Assembly: GCF_013177735.1 (NCBI RefSeq)
Contig: NZ_WOEZ01000032.1
Coordinates: 62,001-126,000 of the forward strand
Source: Paraburkholderia elongata
GTDB lineage: Bacteria; Pseudomonadota; Gammaproteobacteria; Burkholderiales; Burkholderiaceae
Reading direction: 5' to 3'
Length of the DNA stretch: 64,000 nt
The translations under genes and the position numbers were made by a program. The notes beneath the pieces are model-generated. The model made no database searches. It was not told the origin of the DNA and worked only from the letters and a program-made list of their open reading frames with translations. Position 1 is the stretch's first letter, and each line of letters begins with the position of its first letter. Of the stretch, positions 9,205-16,893 are shown one piece after another.

Positions 9205-9215
9205 AAGGTGAAGTC

Positions 9216-10010
9216 ATGCAACGAACGCGACAGGACGCAATGGACGGGCTTCTGCCCGAGGAACGGGAACGGCTGATTCTGGAACGACTGCGGGCGCAGG
9301 GCCGCGTATTGGCATCCGAACTCGCGGCTGAACTCCAGACGTCCGAACACACGGTCCGCCGCCATTTGCGCCAACTGGCCGATCAGGGTCATTGCAAACG
9401 CGTCTATGGCGGCGCCCTGCTGATCTCGCCTTCTGGCAAAAGCGCATCGGTCCGTATGCGTGAAGCCGTGGACCGCAAGGCCTGTCTCGCCGTCGCGGCT
9501 GCGTCGATCGTCCGGCCGAAGCAGATGATTTTGCTGGACACCGGGTCGACCAACGTCGCCATCGCCGCGGCGCTCCCGGACAACGCAAATCTAACCGTCG
9601 TGACGAACTCGCCAGAGGCCTGCGCACGCCTCCTGAACCGGCCGGGGTTCGACATCATCCTCATCGGCGGGCGTATCGCTCAGAACGCGGCCGGCTCGAC
9701 CGGTGCCACGGCCTTGCTGCAGATCCAGCAAATCAAGCCCGACCTTTGCTTTCTGGGCGCGTGCGCGTTCGATCCCGACGAAGGGGTCGCCGCGTTCGAG
9801 GCCGAAGACGCCGAACTCAAACGGGCGATGGTAAAAGCAAGCAGCCAGGTCGCCATCGCCTTGACATCGGAAAAGCTGATGACCGCTGCGCCGTTTTCCG
9901 TTGCACCGGCGCGCGCCGTGGATTATCTGTTCGTTGAAGCGGATGTAACGGCCGAGCGGCGTGCCCTGCTCGAAGCGGTCTGCGACAACGTGATGGTGGC
10001 GCGCTCATGA
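9216..10010 (+). CDS. DeoR/GlpR-family transcriptional regulator
   Basis: 264 residues. The N-terminal helix-turn-helix reads LPEERERLILERLRAQGRV followed by LASELAAELQTSEHTVRRHLRQL. The DeoR C-terminal sensor domain follows, with the typical ILLDTGSTNVAIAAAL phosphate-sugar-binding segment and DLCFLGACAFDPDEG. AAGGTG precedes the ATG. The stop overlaps the MFS start by 4 bp (ATGA), so the two are translationally coupled. DeoR proteins usually respond to a sugar phosphate, so a sugar-related substrate for the transporter is likely but not identified. Confidence 0.88.
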   Translation: MQRTRQDAMDGLLPEERERLILERLRAQGRVLASELAAELQTSEHTVRRHLRQLADQGHCKRVYGGALLISPSGKSASVRMREAVDRKACLAVAAASIVRPKQMILLDTGSTNVAIAAALPDNANLTVVTNSPEACARLLNRPGFDIILIGGRIAQNAAGSTGATALLQIQQIKPDLCFLGACAFDPDEGVAAFEAEDAELKRAMVKASSQVAIALTSEKLMTAAPFSVAPARAVDYLFVEADVTAERRALLEAVCDNVMVARS

Positions 10011-11185
10011 AGGCACTCGCTCAACCTGTCAGTACACCGCTCATGAAGCCGCTCAAGGAGCGTGCGGCCACCCTCGGCGTGTTCCTCGCCAACGGATTCG
10101 GGATCGGCGCTTGGGCAGTCGAAGTGCCGCGCATCAAGGAAAGCCTGTCACTCAGCGACACGTCGTTGGGCATCGCGTTGTTCGCCTTCGCGCTGGGCGC
10201 CATCATAGCGATGCCGCTGGCCGGGCAATTGGCACCGCGCTTCGGCAGCGGCCGGGCCACCGCGCTGCTCGGCGCGGCGTTTGTCGTGGCGCTGCCGTTA
10301 CCCGCCTTCGCGCCGAACCTGGCGACGCTTTGTATCGTGCTCCTCGCGCTCGGTGCGGCGAACGGCGCGCTCGACGTCTCGATGAACGGCCACGCCAGCA
10401 CGATCGAAACGCAATGGAAGTCGCCGATCATGTCGTCGTTTCACGCGTCGTGGAGTGCGGGCGGCCTGCTCGGCGCCGCAACGGGCGCCATGCTTCAGAA
10501 AGGCGGAGTCGGCGTGATCGGCGGTCTCTTCCTGCCGGACGGGTTCATAGCCGTCCTCATTCTCGCCGCCGCGGTGCTCGCGTTGCGCGATCTCGGGCCC
10601 CGGGTGGCCGCGACCTCCAGTGGATTTGCGTGGCCCAATGCCGCAGTGATGAAACTCGCGCTGCTCGCGTTCCTTTGCATGCTGGTGGAAGGCGCAGTGG
10701 CCGACTGGAGCGCGGTGTATTTGCGCTCGGCCTTGAACGAAGAGGCCAGCGTCGCCGCGGTCGGTTACTCCGCGTTTGCATTCTCGATGGCGGCTTGCCG
10801 CTTCGTCGGCGACGTCTCCGTGCGCCGCTTCGGTTCGAGCAAGGTAATCGGCATCGGCGGTCTTCTGGCGATGGCCGGGCTCGCGCTGGTGTTGAGCCTG
10901 CCGACCGTATTCACGGCATGCGCGGGTTTCGCCATGGTGGGTGTCGGCCTCGCGAATATCGTTCCGGTCATTTTCAGTGCGGCGGGCCGCTCGACCGTCA
11001 CACCGGCTATCGGCGTCTCGATGGCGGCCACGGCGGGCTATGCCGGCTTCCTGGTCGGCCCGCCGTTGATCGGACTCGGCGCGGGCTGGCTCGGCTTGCG
11101 CGTTGCGCTATGCGTGCTCGTCGTGGCCACCCTGATCGTCTGTCTGCTGGGCGGCAAAGCGGTGCGCAACGCGAGCCTTGCCTAG
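10007..11185 (+). CDS. Major facilitator superfamily transporter (YbjJ/FucP-like)
   Basis: 392 residues with about 12 transmembrane helices. The first half carries GIGAWAVEVPRIKESLSLSDTSLGIALFAFALGA and the GQLAPRFGSGRA motif-A-like loop. Length and layout match the YbjJ-type MFS group. It is coupled to the preceding DeoR regulator by a 4-bp overlap. The substrate is unknown; a sugar or sugar derivative is the best guess given the regulator class. The unit lies directly after the broken copper chaperone gene and seems unrelated to it. Confidence 0.82.
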   Translation: MKALAQPVSTPLMKPLKERAATLGVFLANGFGIGAWAVEVPRIKESLSLSDTSLGIALFAFALGAIIAMPLAGQLAPRFGSGRATALLGAAFVVALPLPAFAPNLATLCIVLLALGAANGALDVSMNGHASTIETQWKSPIMSSFHASWSAGGLLGAATGAMLQKGGVGVIGGLFLPDGFIAVLILAAAVLALRDLGPRVAATSSGFAWPNAAVMKLALLAFLCMLVEGAVADWSAVYLRSALNEEASVAAVGYSAFAFSMAACRFVGDVSVRRFGSSKVIGIGGLLAMAGLALVLSLPTVFTACAGFAMVGVGLANIVPVIFSAAGRSTVTPAIGVSMAATAGYAGFLVGPPLIGLGAGWLGLRVALCVLVVATLIVCLLGGKAVRNASLA

Positions 11186-11314
11186 AACACGCCCTGAATG
11201 GGATCTTCGCAGCCTGTTCTGCGGCGCGCAAGTATCGTTTGGCGCGCAGGTTCTCAGCATAAACACGTAGCGATCAACATGGGGGCTTCGCTACGCGCTC
11301 ACCTGCCTTGTCAC

Positions 11315-12046
11315 TCAATATTCCACAAGAACGGTGACACGGCGATTCGCGGCGCGCGCCGCCGCATCGTCGCCGATGATCAGCGGGAAATTGTCCGCCC
11401 TGCCGATCGCGGCCATTCTGTGAGGCTCAATCCCTTTGTCGGCAAAGAATCGAACCACGGCACCGGCCCGTGCCGACGACAGCTCCCAGTTGGATTCGTA
11501 CTTCGCGGTCGATATCGGCACACTGTCGGTGTGTCCCTCAACGAGGATGTTATTTTTCGAACGGTCGCGCAGCACCCCTGCGATCTGATTCAGCACGCCG
11601 AAAGATTCCGGCAACAAATGCGCGTCGCCCGAGTTGAAGAGCACTTTCGCGTTGATGGCGATTTCCACGCCCTGTGAGGCGTTCGAAATCGTAATCTGCC
11701 GGTTGTCCTGAAGCGGCGCCAGCAACGAAAGAAGCTGCCGTCTTGCTGCATCGGGCGCGCCGGACACACCCGCCGCACCCGGCACGGCGACCGGAGTGGG
11801 CGTGCTGCCGGCGGCCGTCTCTGTTTTCACCTCGCGATGCACGAGCGCCTTGACTTCGAGTTCGCGGTTTTTCGCCAACTGCAGCACGTAAAGCGCGAGG
11901 AACAACACCATCATGGTGGTGATGAGGTCCGCATAGGAGATCAGCCAGCGCCCGGACTGCGCCTCAGCGTTACCGTCGCCGTCATCATCGTGCTGATAGC
12001 CGGTTTTGTCCGCCGCAAGGCGCTTGTTACCCGAGTAGGTATTCAT
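11315..12046 (-). CDS. MotB-like stator protein with OmpA peptidoglycan-binding domain
   Basis: 243 residues. A 34-residue acidic cytoplasmic N-terminus is followed by one membrane helix, SYADLITTMMVLFLALYVL, in which D40 matches the proton-carrying Asp of MotB (E. coli D32). After a Pro/Ala linker comes an OmpA/MotB domain (about 115-243) with VLFNSGDAHL, VEGHTDSVPI and NWELSSARAGAVVRFF. All residues needed for a working stator B subunit appear present. It is the last gene of a three-gene cluster and lies 96 bp after the MotA-like gene. It is not beside flagellar structural genes, so it may serve an accessory or non-flagellar motor. Confidence 0.88.
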   Translation of the reverse strand: MNTYSGNKRLAADKTGYQHDDDGDGNAEAQSGRWLISYADLITTMMVLFLALYVLQLAKNRELEVKALVHREVKTETAAGSTPTPVAVPGAAGVSGAPDAARRQLLSLLAPLQDNRQITISNASQGVEIAINAKVLFNSGDAHLLPESFGVLNQIAGVLRDRSKNNILVEGHTDSVPISTAKYESNWELSSARAGAVVRFFADKGIEPHRMAAIGRADNFPLIIGDDAAARAANRRVTVLVEY

Positions 12047-12142
12047 GCTCGAAACGTCTGCTTCCGAATTGCGTTTGAATGGGCGCCTCGCGCGCTATCG
12101 CCAACCGGTCGACGCCGGCTTCAAGACCGGCTTCGAAGCCAG

Positions 12143-12907
12143 TTATCCCAGCAACTCAGCCGACCTTTCCCGTATGTCGCCCGCCAGCCGGGTTTCGATC
12201 GTGTGGGGCGACTCCTTGCGCGAAATCGCGAGCAAACCATCGAGGTATAAACGTCTGAAGCGCAATTCGCTATCCACCTGCGCCCTGATCTTTCCGTACA
12301 ACGGCAGAAAGACCAGATTCGCCAACGCGAGACCGTACAGTGTTGCGACAAACGCGACGGCGATACCTTGCCCGAGTTGCGCCGGCTCGAGCATATGGCC
12401 GGTGACCTGAATCAGACCTAGCACCGCCCCCAGAATGCCGAACGTCGGCGCATAGCCACCCGCCTGCTGCCATATCCGCGCGGCCGCCATGTGATTGCGC
12501 TCATAGGCATCCAATTCTCGTTGCAAGGCGTCTTCGAGCACGGCAGTCGACACCCCGTTGGCCAGAAGCTCCAGGCCTCGTTTGGCAAACGGATTGATGC
12601 CGCCCGCCTCGATCGACTCGAACGCGAGCATGCCGTTCAGCTTCGCCTGATCGCCCCATCCGAGCAGGATCGACAAGCTTTCCCGGTCGACCTGCCGAGC
12701 TTTCACGAAGGCGAGCCGCAGTTGCTTCATGCCGTCATAGAACCTGGCCCACGTGTTCTGGATCATCACCGCGCCGAACGTGCCGCCCAATACGATGACG
12801 AACGCCTCCAACTGAAACAGTGAGGTGAAGTGACCACCCTCGAGCGAAAATCCGGCCACGATGGCCGTCACGCCAAACAGGGCGCCAAATAGCGTCAAAA
12901 GATCCAT
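12143..12907 (-). CDS. MotA-like stator proton-channel protein
   Basis: 254 residues, close to the MotC/PomA type. Two N-terminal helices (TLFGALFGVTAIVAGFSLEGG; FVIVLGGTFGAVMIQNTWA) are followed by a cytoplasmic region with LNGMLAFESIEAGGINPFAKRG. Two C-terminal helices carry the key prolines, P154 in GGYAPTFGILGAVLG and P202 in ANLVFLPLYGKI, matching the P173 and P222 positions of E. coli MotA. With the MotB-like protein it should form a proton-driven stator complex. The CNBD-FliG-like protein encoded 71 bp upstream is the natural candidate for its cytoplasmic partner. Confidence 0.88.
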   Translation of the reverse strand: MDLLTLFGALFGVTAIVAGFSLEGGHFTSLFQLEAFVIVLGGTFGAVMIQNTWARFYDGMKQLRLAFVKARQVDRESLSILLGWGDQAKLNGMLAFESIEAGGINPFAKRGLELLANGVSTAVLEDALQRELDAYERNHMAAARIWQQAGGYAPTFGILGAVLGLIQVTGHMLEPAQLGQGIAVAFVATLYGLALANLVFLPLYGKIRAQVDSELRFRRLYLDGLLAISRKESPHTIETRLAGDIRERSAELLG

Positions 12908-12978
12908 ACATCCTCTCGAACGGCTGCGCTAGTCATCGGACCGGACCTGAAAGCGGCCTGTGATCCGATCGCCAGGCG

Positions 12979-14223
12979 TCAGGCATTCACATTGGAAAGC
13001 GGCGCCGCCGTGACGGCCGACGATTTGATCGCGCGTACAGTCTCGATGAAGCGCTCCTCTATCTCGGCAATCTCGAGCGGATCGATCTTGATTTCACGAC
13101 GCATGACCCACGACACCTCCTTCTTTCGCGCCTCGGTCATCACCGAGAACAAACGATCGGAGATCGGCTCGCCCGTCACCGCGGAGAGCAATTTCGCGAG
13201 GTCATAGGTGTCGAAAGCGCTCACGGCGTCGAACAAGGTCCGCTGATCGACAAACTCCAGATCGGCCAGAGACTTGAGCTCGCTTGTGCCACGAGGACTG
13301 CGCCGGGAAAAATACGTGATGCCCTTTTCTTCGACGTAGTTCAATACCCGGGTCTTGCGAAACGCGAAGATGTCTTCTGCAATTTCCGCGTGCGAGAGCT
13401 TGTTGAGAATCAGATTCTTTTCGACGCCGATCAGGGCTTCCAGGTCGGCCAGCTCGATCAATTCCAGTTCGCTGTTGATCGACACGTCGAGATCGTGGTC
13501 CGCCACCTGCTGAGCCCGTTCCGTGATCCGCACGGGATCGAAGGTCACGAGCTGCCGGCCGGCTGCGCCGTCTTGCGCCGAGTATCGCGCCGACTGGGTG
13601 CTCACGCGATCGGAGCGGCCCGGTTCGAGCGTCACGAGGTTTAGTTTTTCCATGCGCTTGAGCATCGCCATCACATGCGGACGGGAATGACCGGCAATCG
13701 CATGACACTTCTTGATGACTTCAGGCAGAGGCACCGAGAACTCCTCCCCTTGAGCGCGGCGCGCGCGTCCGTCCACCCGGTCTGCGTTCTCGGTGCCTGC
13801 CATCAGCGACAGAACATGCGCGTAGGAGAGAATACCGGGCAGAAAATCAGCATGCGTATTGGTAGCGAGGACATCGTCCTTCTTCTTCACGCGTCGAATC
13901 ATGGTGCGCACGATATGACGCAGCAGCGGCGATACGCGTTCGAGTTCTTCCTCCACGACGCTGGCCGCGATCACGGTCAATTGACAGAAGCTGATGGCTT
14001 TCGCGGTGTGCGCTCGCGGCTCGGCCGGCAACAGGGACGCCTCGCCAAAAAACTCGCCCTTTCCCAGGGTGGCGAGGATGACTTTTTTGTCGTCGCATTG
14101 GGTGGAGATTTCGACTTTGCCGTCTGCGATCACGTAGATGACGGCGTCGCCTGCGAAGCCTTCCGAATAGATGACTTCGCCCGGAGCCGCGGCGCGCGAC
14201 CATGGCGATCGTTGGTGATTCAA
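12979..14223 (-). CDS. Cyclic-nucleotide-binding / winged-helix / FliG-C-like fusion protein
   Basis: 414 residues. A TTG start at 14223 with GGGGGA 7 nt upstream is preferred because an in-frame stop lies two codons earlier and no nearby ATG exists. Residues about 13-110 are a CNBD, with PGEVIYSEG and the phosphate-binding cassette FFGEASLL then PRAHTA; the conserved Glu61 and Arg70 are kept. Residues about 163-200 (GHSRPHVMAMLKRMEKLNLV) resemble a Crp-type winged helix. Residues about 318-402 (DLEFVDQRTLFDAVSAFDTY, then LFSVMTEARKKEVSWVMRRE and IDPLEIAEIEERFIETVRAI) follow the pattern of the torque-generating FliG C-terminal domain, and 255-305 may be a second related unit. It precedes the motA-like and motB-like genes. 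I know of no characterised protein with this architecture, and the FliG match is by eye. Confidence 0.72.
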   Translation of the reverse strand: MNHQRSPWSRAAAPGEVIYSEGFAGDAVIYVIADGKVEISTQCDDKKVILATLGKGEFFGEASLLPAEPRAHTAKAISFCQLTVIAASVVEEELERVSPLLRHIVRTMIRRVKKKDDVLATNTHADFLPGILSYAHVLSLMAGTENADRVDGRARRAQGEEFSVPLPEVIKKCHAIAGHSRPHVMAMLKRMEKLNLVTLEPGRSDRVSTQSARYSAQDGAAGRQLVTFDPVRITERAQQVADHDLDVSINSELELIELADLEALIGVEKNLILNKLSHAEIAEDIFAFRKTRVLNYVEEKGITYFSRRSPRGTSELKSLADLEFVDQRTLFDAVSAFDTYDLAKLLSAVTGEPISDRLFSVMTEARKKEVSWVMRREIKIDPLEIAEIEERFIETVRAIKSSAVTAAPLSNVNA

Positions 14224-14312
14224 GATTCATTCCCCCGAAGAGCTATTACCTCGTGCATCCCGCGCCTTCATGAGGCGCAGGTATGTGCGATGGTCCTGAC
14301 TTATTTGACTGG

Positions 14313-14340
14313 ATAACGACATGCAAAACGCAAATCTTTA
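14313..14340 (-). promoter_or_regulatory. Possible FliA (sigma-28) promoter
   Basis: On the minus strand TAAAGATT (14340-14333) and GTCGTTAT (14320-14313) are 12 bp apart. The sigma-28 consensus is TAAAGTTT-N11-GCCGATAA, so the -35 is near-perfect, the -10 matches 5 of 8, and the spacer is one base long. It sits about 90 bp before the CNBD-FliG-like start. Confidence 0.3.
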
Positions 14341-14494
14341 ACCCGACAAATCGTCAGACCAATAGCCACAACGGCGCAAACGTTTGGCAGACCGTGGGCC
14401 TAGCTAAGGGATAGGCCTTCGTAGCTGGTTTCGTCCCCGGCGCGATGAACACGGACCGGCATGCGCGGCGAGGCCTGATCGTGCCGTATTCGAC

Positions 14495-14698
14495 TCATCC
14501 CCCTGCGCCCGTGCGCAGACGTTCCAGTAATTCACGGCCCTGGCGGGTGAGTCGCAGTGTCGAACCTTGCGGATCACGCTGCCGTATTTCCACGAGCTCG
14601 TAATGGCGTAAGGCCAGCACGTCTGGATCGAAATCTTCCAGCCGCTTGTCCGTGTCGCCAAGCAGCATGAGTGTCGCGAGTTCGTGATGACTGAGCAT
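14495..14698 (-). CDS. Small winged-helix-like protein, paralogue of the one at 60402
   Basis: 67 residues with a good GGAGG ribosome-binding site before the ATG at 14698. It begins MLSHHELATLMLL, has an acidic middle, and ends STLRLTRQGRELLERL, which looks like the wing and last helix of a small winged-helix fold. A second protein in this window (60402-60662) shares LSHHELATLLLL and IRLTPEGNAVLRGL. Function unknown; it could be a small DNA-binding or regulatory protein. It stands alone between the ribokinase gene and the motor cluster. Confidence 0.65.
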   Translation of the reverse strand: MLSHHELATLMLLGDTDKRLEDFDPDVLALRHYELVEIRQRDPQGSTLRLTRQGRELLERLRTGAGG

Positions 14699-14909
14699 CC
14701 TGCACCTCCATTGATCGATACATGGGCGATGGGGACATCCTAGACACGCGACACTACAGTTTGACTACGGTTATGTTTCAGTGAGTTACCTGCTGCGCTG
14801 TAAGCGTCGGCGGCAAACCGTTGCTACGCCTTGTGATAGAGGCGGTGTGCGAAGTGCGTGAGTAAAGGGGTGCAACACTTTTCGCGCGGCCCGTAATTGG
14901 GGTCTGCGT

Positions 14910-15842
14910 TCAGGCTACGCTTTCGACTTCCGCACGAGTCGGGATCGACGGCTGCGCACCGGCGCGCGTGACGGAAATCGACGCCGCGCGTTGTGCGAGG
15001 CTGATCGCGCCTTCCGGCGGCTGCCGCGCGGCGAGTTGCGCGGCAAAGACACCGATAAAGGTGTCGCCGGCCGCGGTCGTATCGACCGCCCGCACCTGCG
15101 GCGCGGGAAAATGCATACCTTCGCCGCCTTCCGGCAACAGGTAAGCCCCTTGTGCACCGAGCGTGACGATCACGTTGCGGGCGCCGCCGCGTTGCAACTC
15201 CAGCGCCGCCCTTCTCGCGCCGCTTTGCGATTCGACCGGCAGGCCGGCGAGTATCGCGGCCTCGACCTCGTTCGGCACGAGGTAGTCAACGAGCGGCAGC
15301 CATTCCGCGGGTAACGGGCCGGTTGCCGGCGCCGGATTCAGCACGGTGATCTTGCCCAGGCGCCGGGCGAGCGCAAGTGTTGCGTGGACGGAGTCCCACG
15401 GCGTTTCCAGTTGGCAGACCACGACGTCGCTGGCCTTGATCGCCGCTTCGTGGCGCGCAACGCTCTCCGGTGTGAGTTCGCCGTTACTGCCCGCGACCAC
15501 AACGATCGTGTTCTGCCCGTCGTCCGACACCGTCACCATCGCCACGCCGGTGGGCTGTGCCGGGTCGACCTCGATACCCGCGCAGTCGATGCCCTCCGCT
15601 TCCAGATCCTGGACCCGCTGGGCGCCGTTAGCGTCCTTGCCCACACGTCCGATCATCGCCACGCGCGCGCCGATGCGGGCGGCCGCCACCGCCTGGTTGC
15701 CACCCTTGCCGCCGGCAACCTGCGAGAACTCATGACCGCCGATCGTCTCGCCGGGTCGCGGCAAATGCGGTGAGCGGGCGACCAGGTCGGTATTGATGCT
15801 GCCCACCACGAGCACGCGGCCCTGCTTTGCTTCTTTCGACAC
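14910..15842 (-). CDS. rbsK: Ribokinase
   Basis: 310 residues from a GTG at 15842 that has AGGAG 7 nt upstream; an ATG seven codons earlier is the alternative. A PfkB-family sugar kinase: VVGSINTDLVARSPHLPRPGETI, then GGKGGNQAVAAARIGA (substrate-binding signature), and the C-terminal TTAAGDTFIGVFAAQLA with the catalytic Asp. It would phosphorylate ribose to ribose 5-phosphate in the cytoplasm. It is the last gene of a minus-strand operon after a ribose-type ABC transporter, which supports ribose as substrate. No rbsD mutarotase gene is present here. Confidence 0.88.
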   Translation of the reverse strand: MSKEAKQGRVLVVGSINTDLVARSPHLPRPGETIGGHEFSQVAGGKGGNQAVAAARIGARVAMIGRVGKDANGAQRVQDLEAEGIDCAGIEVDPAQPTGVAMVTVSDDGQNTIVVVAGSNGELTPESVARHEAAIKASDVVVCQLETPWDSVHATLALARRLGKITVLNPAPATGPLPAEWLPLVDYLVPNEVEAAILAGLPVESQSGARRAALELQRGGARNVIVTLGAQGAYLLPEGGEGMHFPAPQVRAVDTTAAGDTFIGVFAAQLAARQPPEGAISLAQRAASISVTRAGAQPSIPTRAEVESVA

Positions 15843-15888
15843 GTTCACTCTCCTGCTGACCATCCACAAATGGTCGCTAATGGTCAAT

Positions 15889-16890
15889 TCATGCGGCGCG
15901 ACGCCGGCTTCTATAAGTATCCAGCACGACGGCCACGACAATGACGGCCCCCGTGATGATGCGCTTGGTCGGCTCGGTCGCCCCAATCTGGGCGAGACCC
16001 GCGGCCAGCACCGAGATGATCAGCACGCCGAAGAATGTGCTGATCACCGAGCCGCGCCCGCCCATCAAGCTCGTTCCGCCTATCACGACGGCCGCGATCA
16101 CCTGCAATTCGATGCCCGAGCCGGCATTCGGGTCCGCAGCCTCGAGCCGCGAAATCTGAAACAGGGACGCGAGTCCAGCTAACAGTCCCATCATCGCGAA
16201 TACGGCAATCTTGTAGGGCCGCGGGTTGACGCCTGCGAGACGCACCGCTTCCTCGTTCGTGCCGATGCCGACCAGATAGCGCCCGAACACCGTGCGGGTC
16301 AGCACCAACTGTGCCGCGACCATCACGACGATGGCAATCAGGAACGCGGGAGAAATGCCGAACGCAATCGGGTTGGACAGAAAATCGAACGCATCGCCGA
16401 TGTAGGCCGTGCGGGAGTTGGTCATCTGATACGCGAGACCGCGGGCCGCCTCGAGCACGCCGAGCGATACGATGAACGACGGAATCCGCCAGGCCACCGT
16501 AATCGCGCCGGTCACGCAGCCCGTCAATGCCGCCCCCGCCATGCCGAGCAAGGCCGCGGGCAACGCCGGCCAGTGCCACTGCAAGGCCGCGACGCTCGTG
16601 AGCGCCGCGCCGAGCGCCAGCACGGAGCCGACCGACAGGTCGATCCCGGCGATGATAAGCACAAAGGTCATGCCGACCGACATCACGACCAGATCGGGAA
16701 TCTGGTTCGCGATCGTGCTGAAGGTGTCGTAGCTCAGGAAATGCGAGCTCAGCAGCGAGAACAGGACGATCATCCCGAGCAATGCGCCGAGCAGGCCGAG
16801 GTAGTTCGAGAATCCAAGGCGCGTGCCGATCGGCTTCGCGTCTTTGGGCGGTTCGTTCTGCAACGTAGGCAGGCTGGTTGGTGCGGTCAT
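15889..16890 (-). CDS. rbsC: Ribose-type ABC transporter permease
   Basis: 333 residues of the BPD_transp_2 family with about 8-10 helices. It shows the family hallmark GMTFVLIIAGIDLSVGSVLALGAA and the C-terminal VIGGTSLMGGRGSVISTFFGVLII. The start at 16890 is 3 bp after the ATPase stop, so the genes are tightly coupled. It forms the inner-membrane channel for the sugar delivered by the binding protein encoded at 18608. The gene lies 46 bp upstream of the ribokinase gene. Confidence 0.9.
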   Translation of the reverse strand: MTAPTSLPTLQNEPPKDAKPIGTRLGFSNYLGLLGALLGMIVLFSLLSSHFLSYDTFSTIANQIPDLVVMSVGMTFVLIIAGIDLSVGSVLALGAALTSVAALQWHWPALPAALLGMAGAALTGCVTGAITVAWRIPSFIVSLGVLEAARGLAYQMTNSRTAYIGDAFDFLSNPIAFGISPAFLIAIVVMVAAQLVLTRTVFGRYLVGIGTNEEAVRLAGVNPRPYKIAVFAMMGLLAGLASLFQISRLEAADPNAGSGIELQVIAAVVIGGTSLMGGRGSVISTFFGVLIISVLAAGLAQIGATEPTKRIITGAVIVVAVVLDTYRSRRRAA

Positions 16891-16893
16891 GCT

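Noticed and set aside
11315..14223. Zorya-type anti-phage system, which also uses MotAB-like proteins
   Set aside because: No helicase or nuclease partner gene is present, and the third protein is CNBD/FliG-like.
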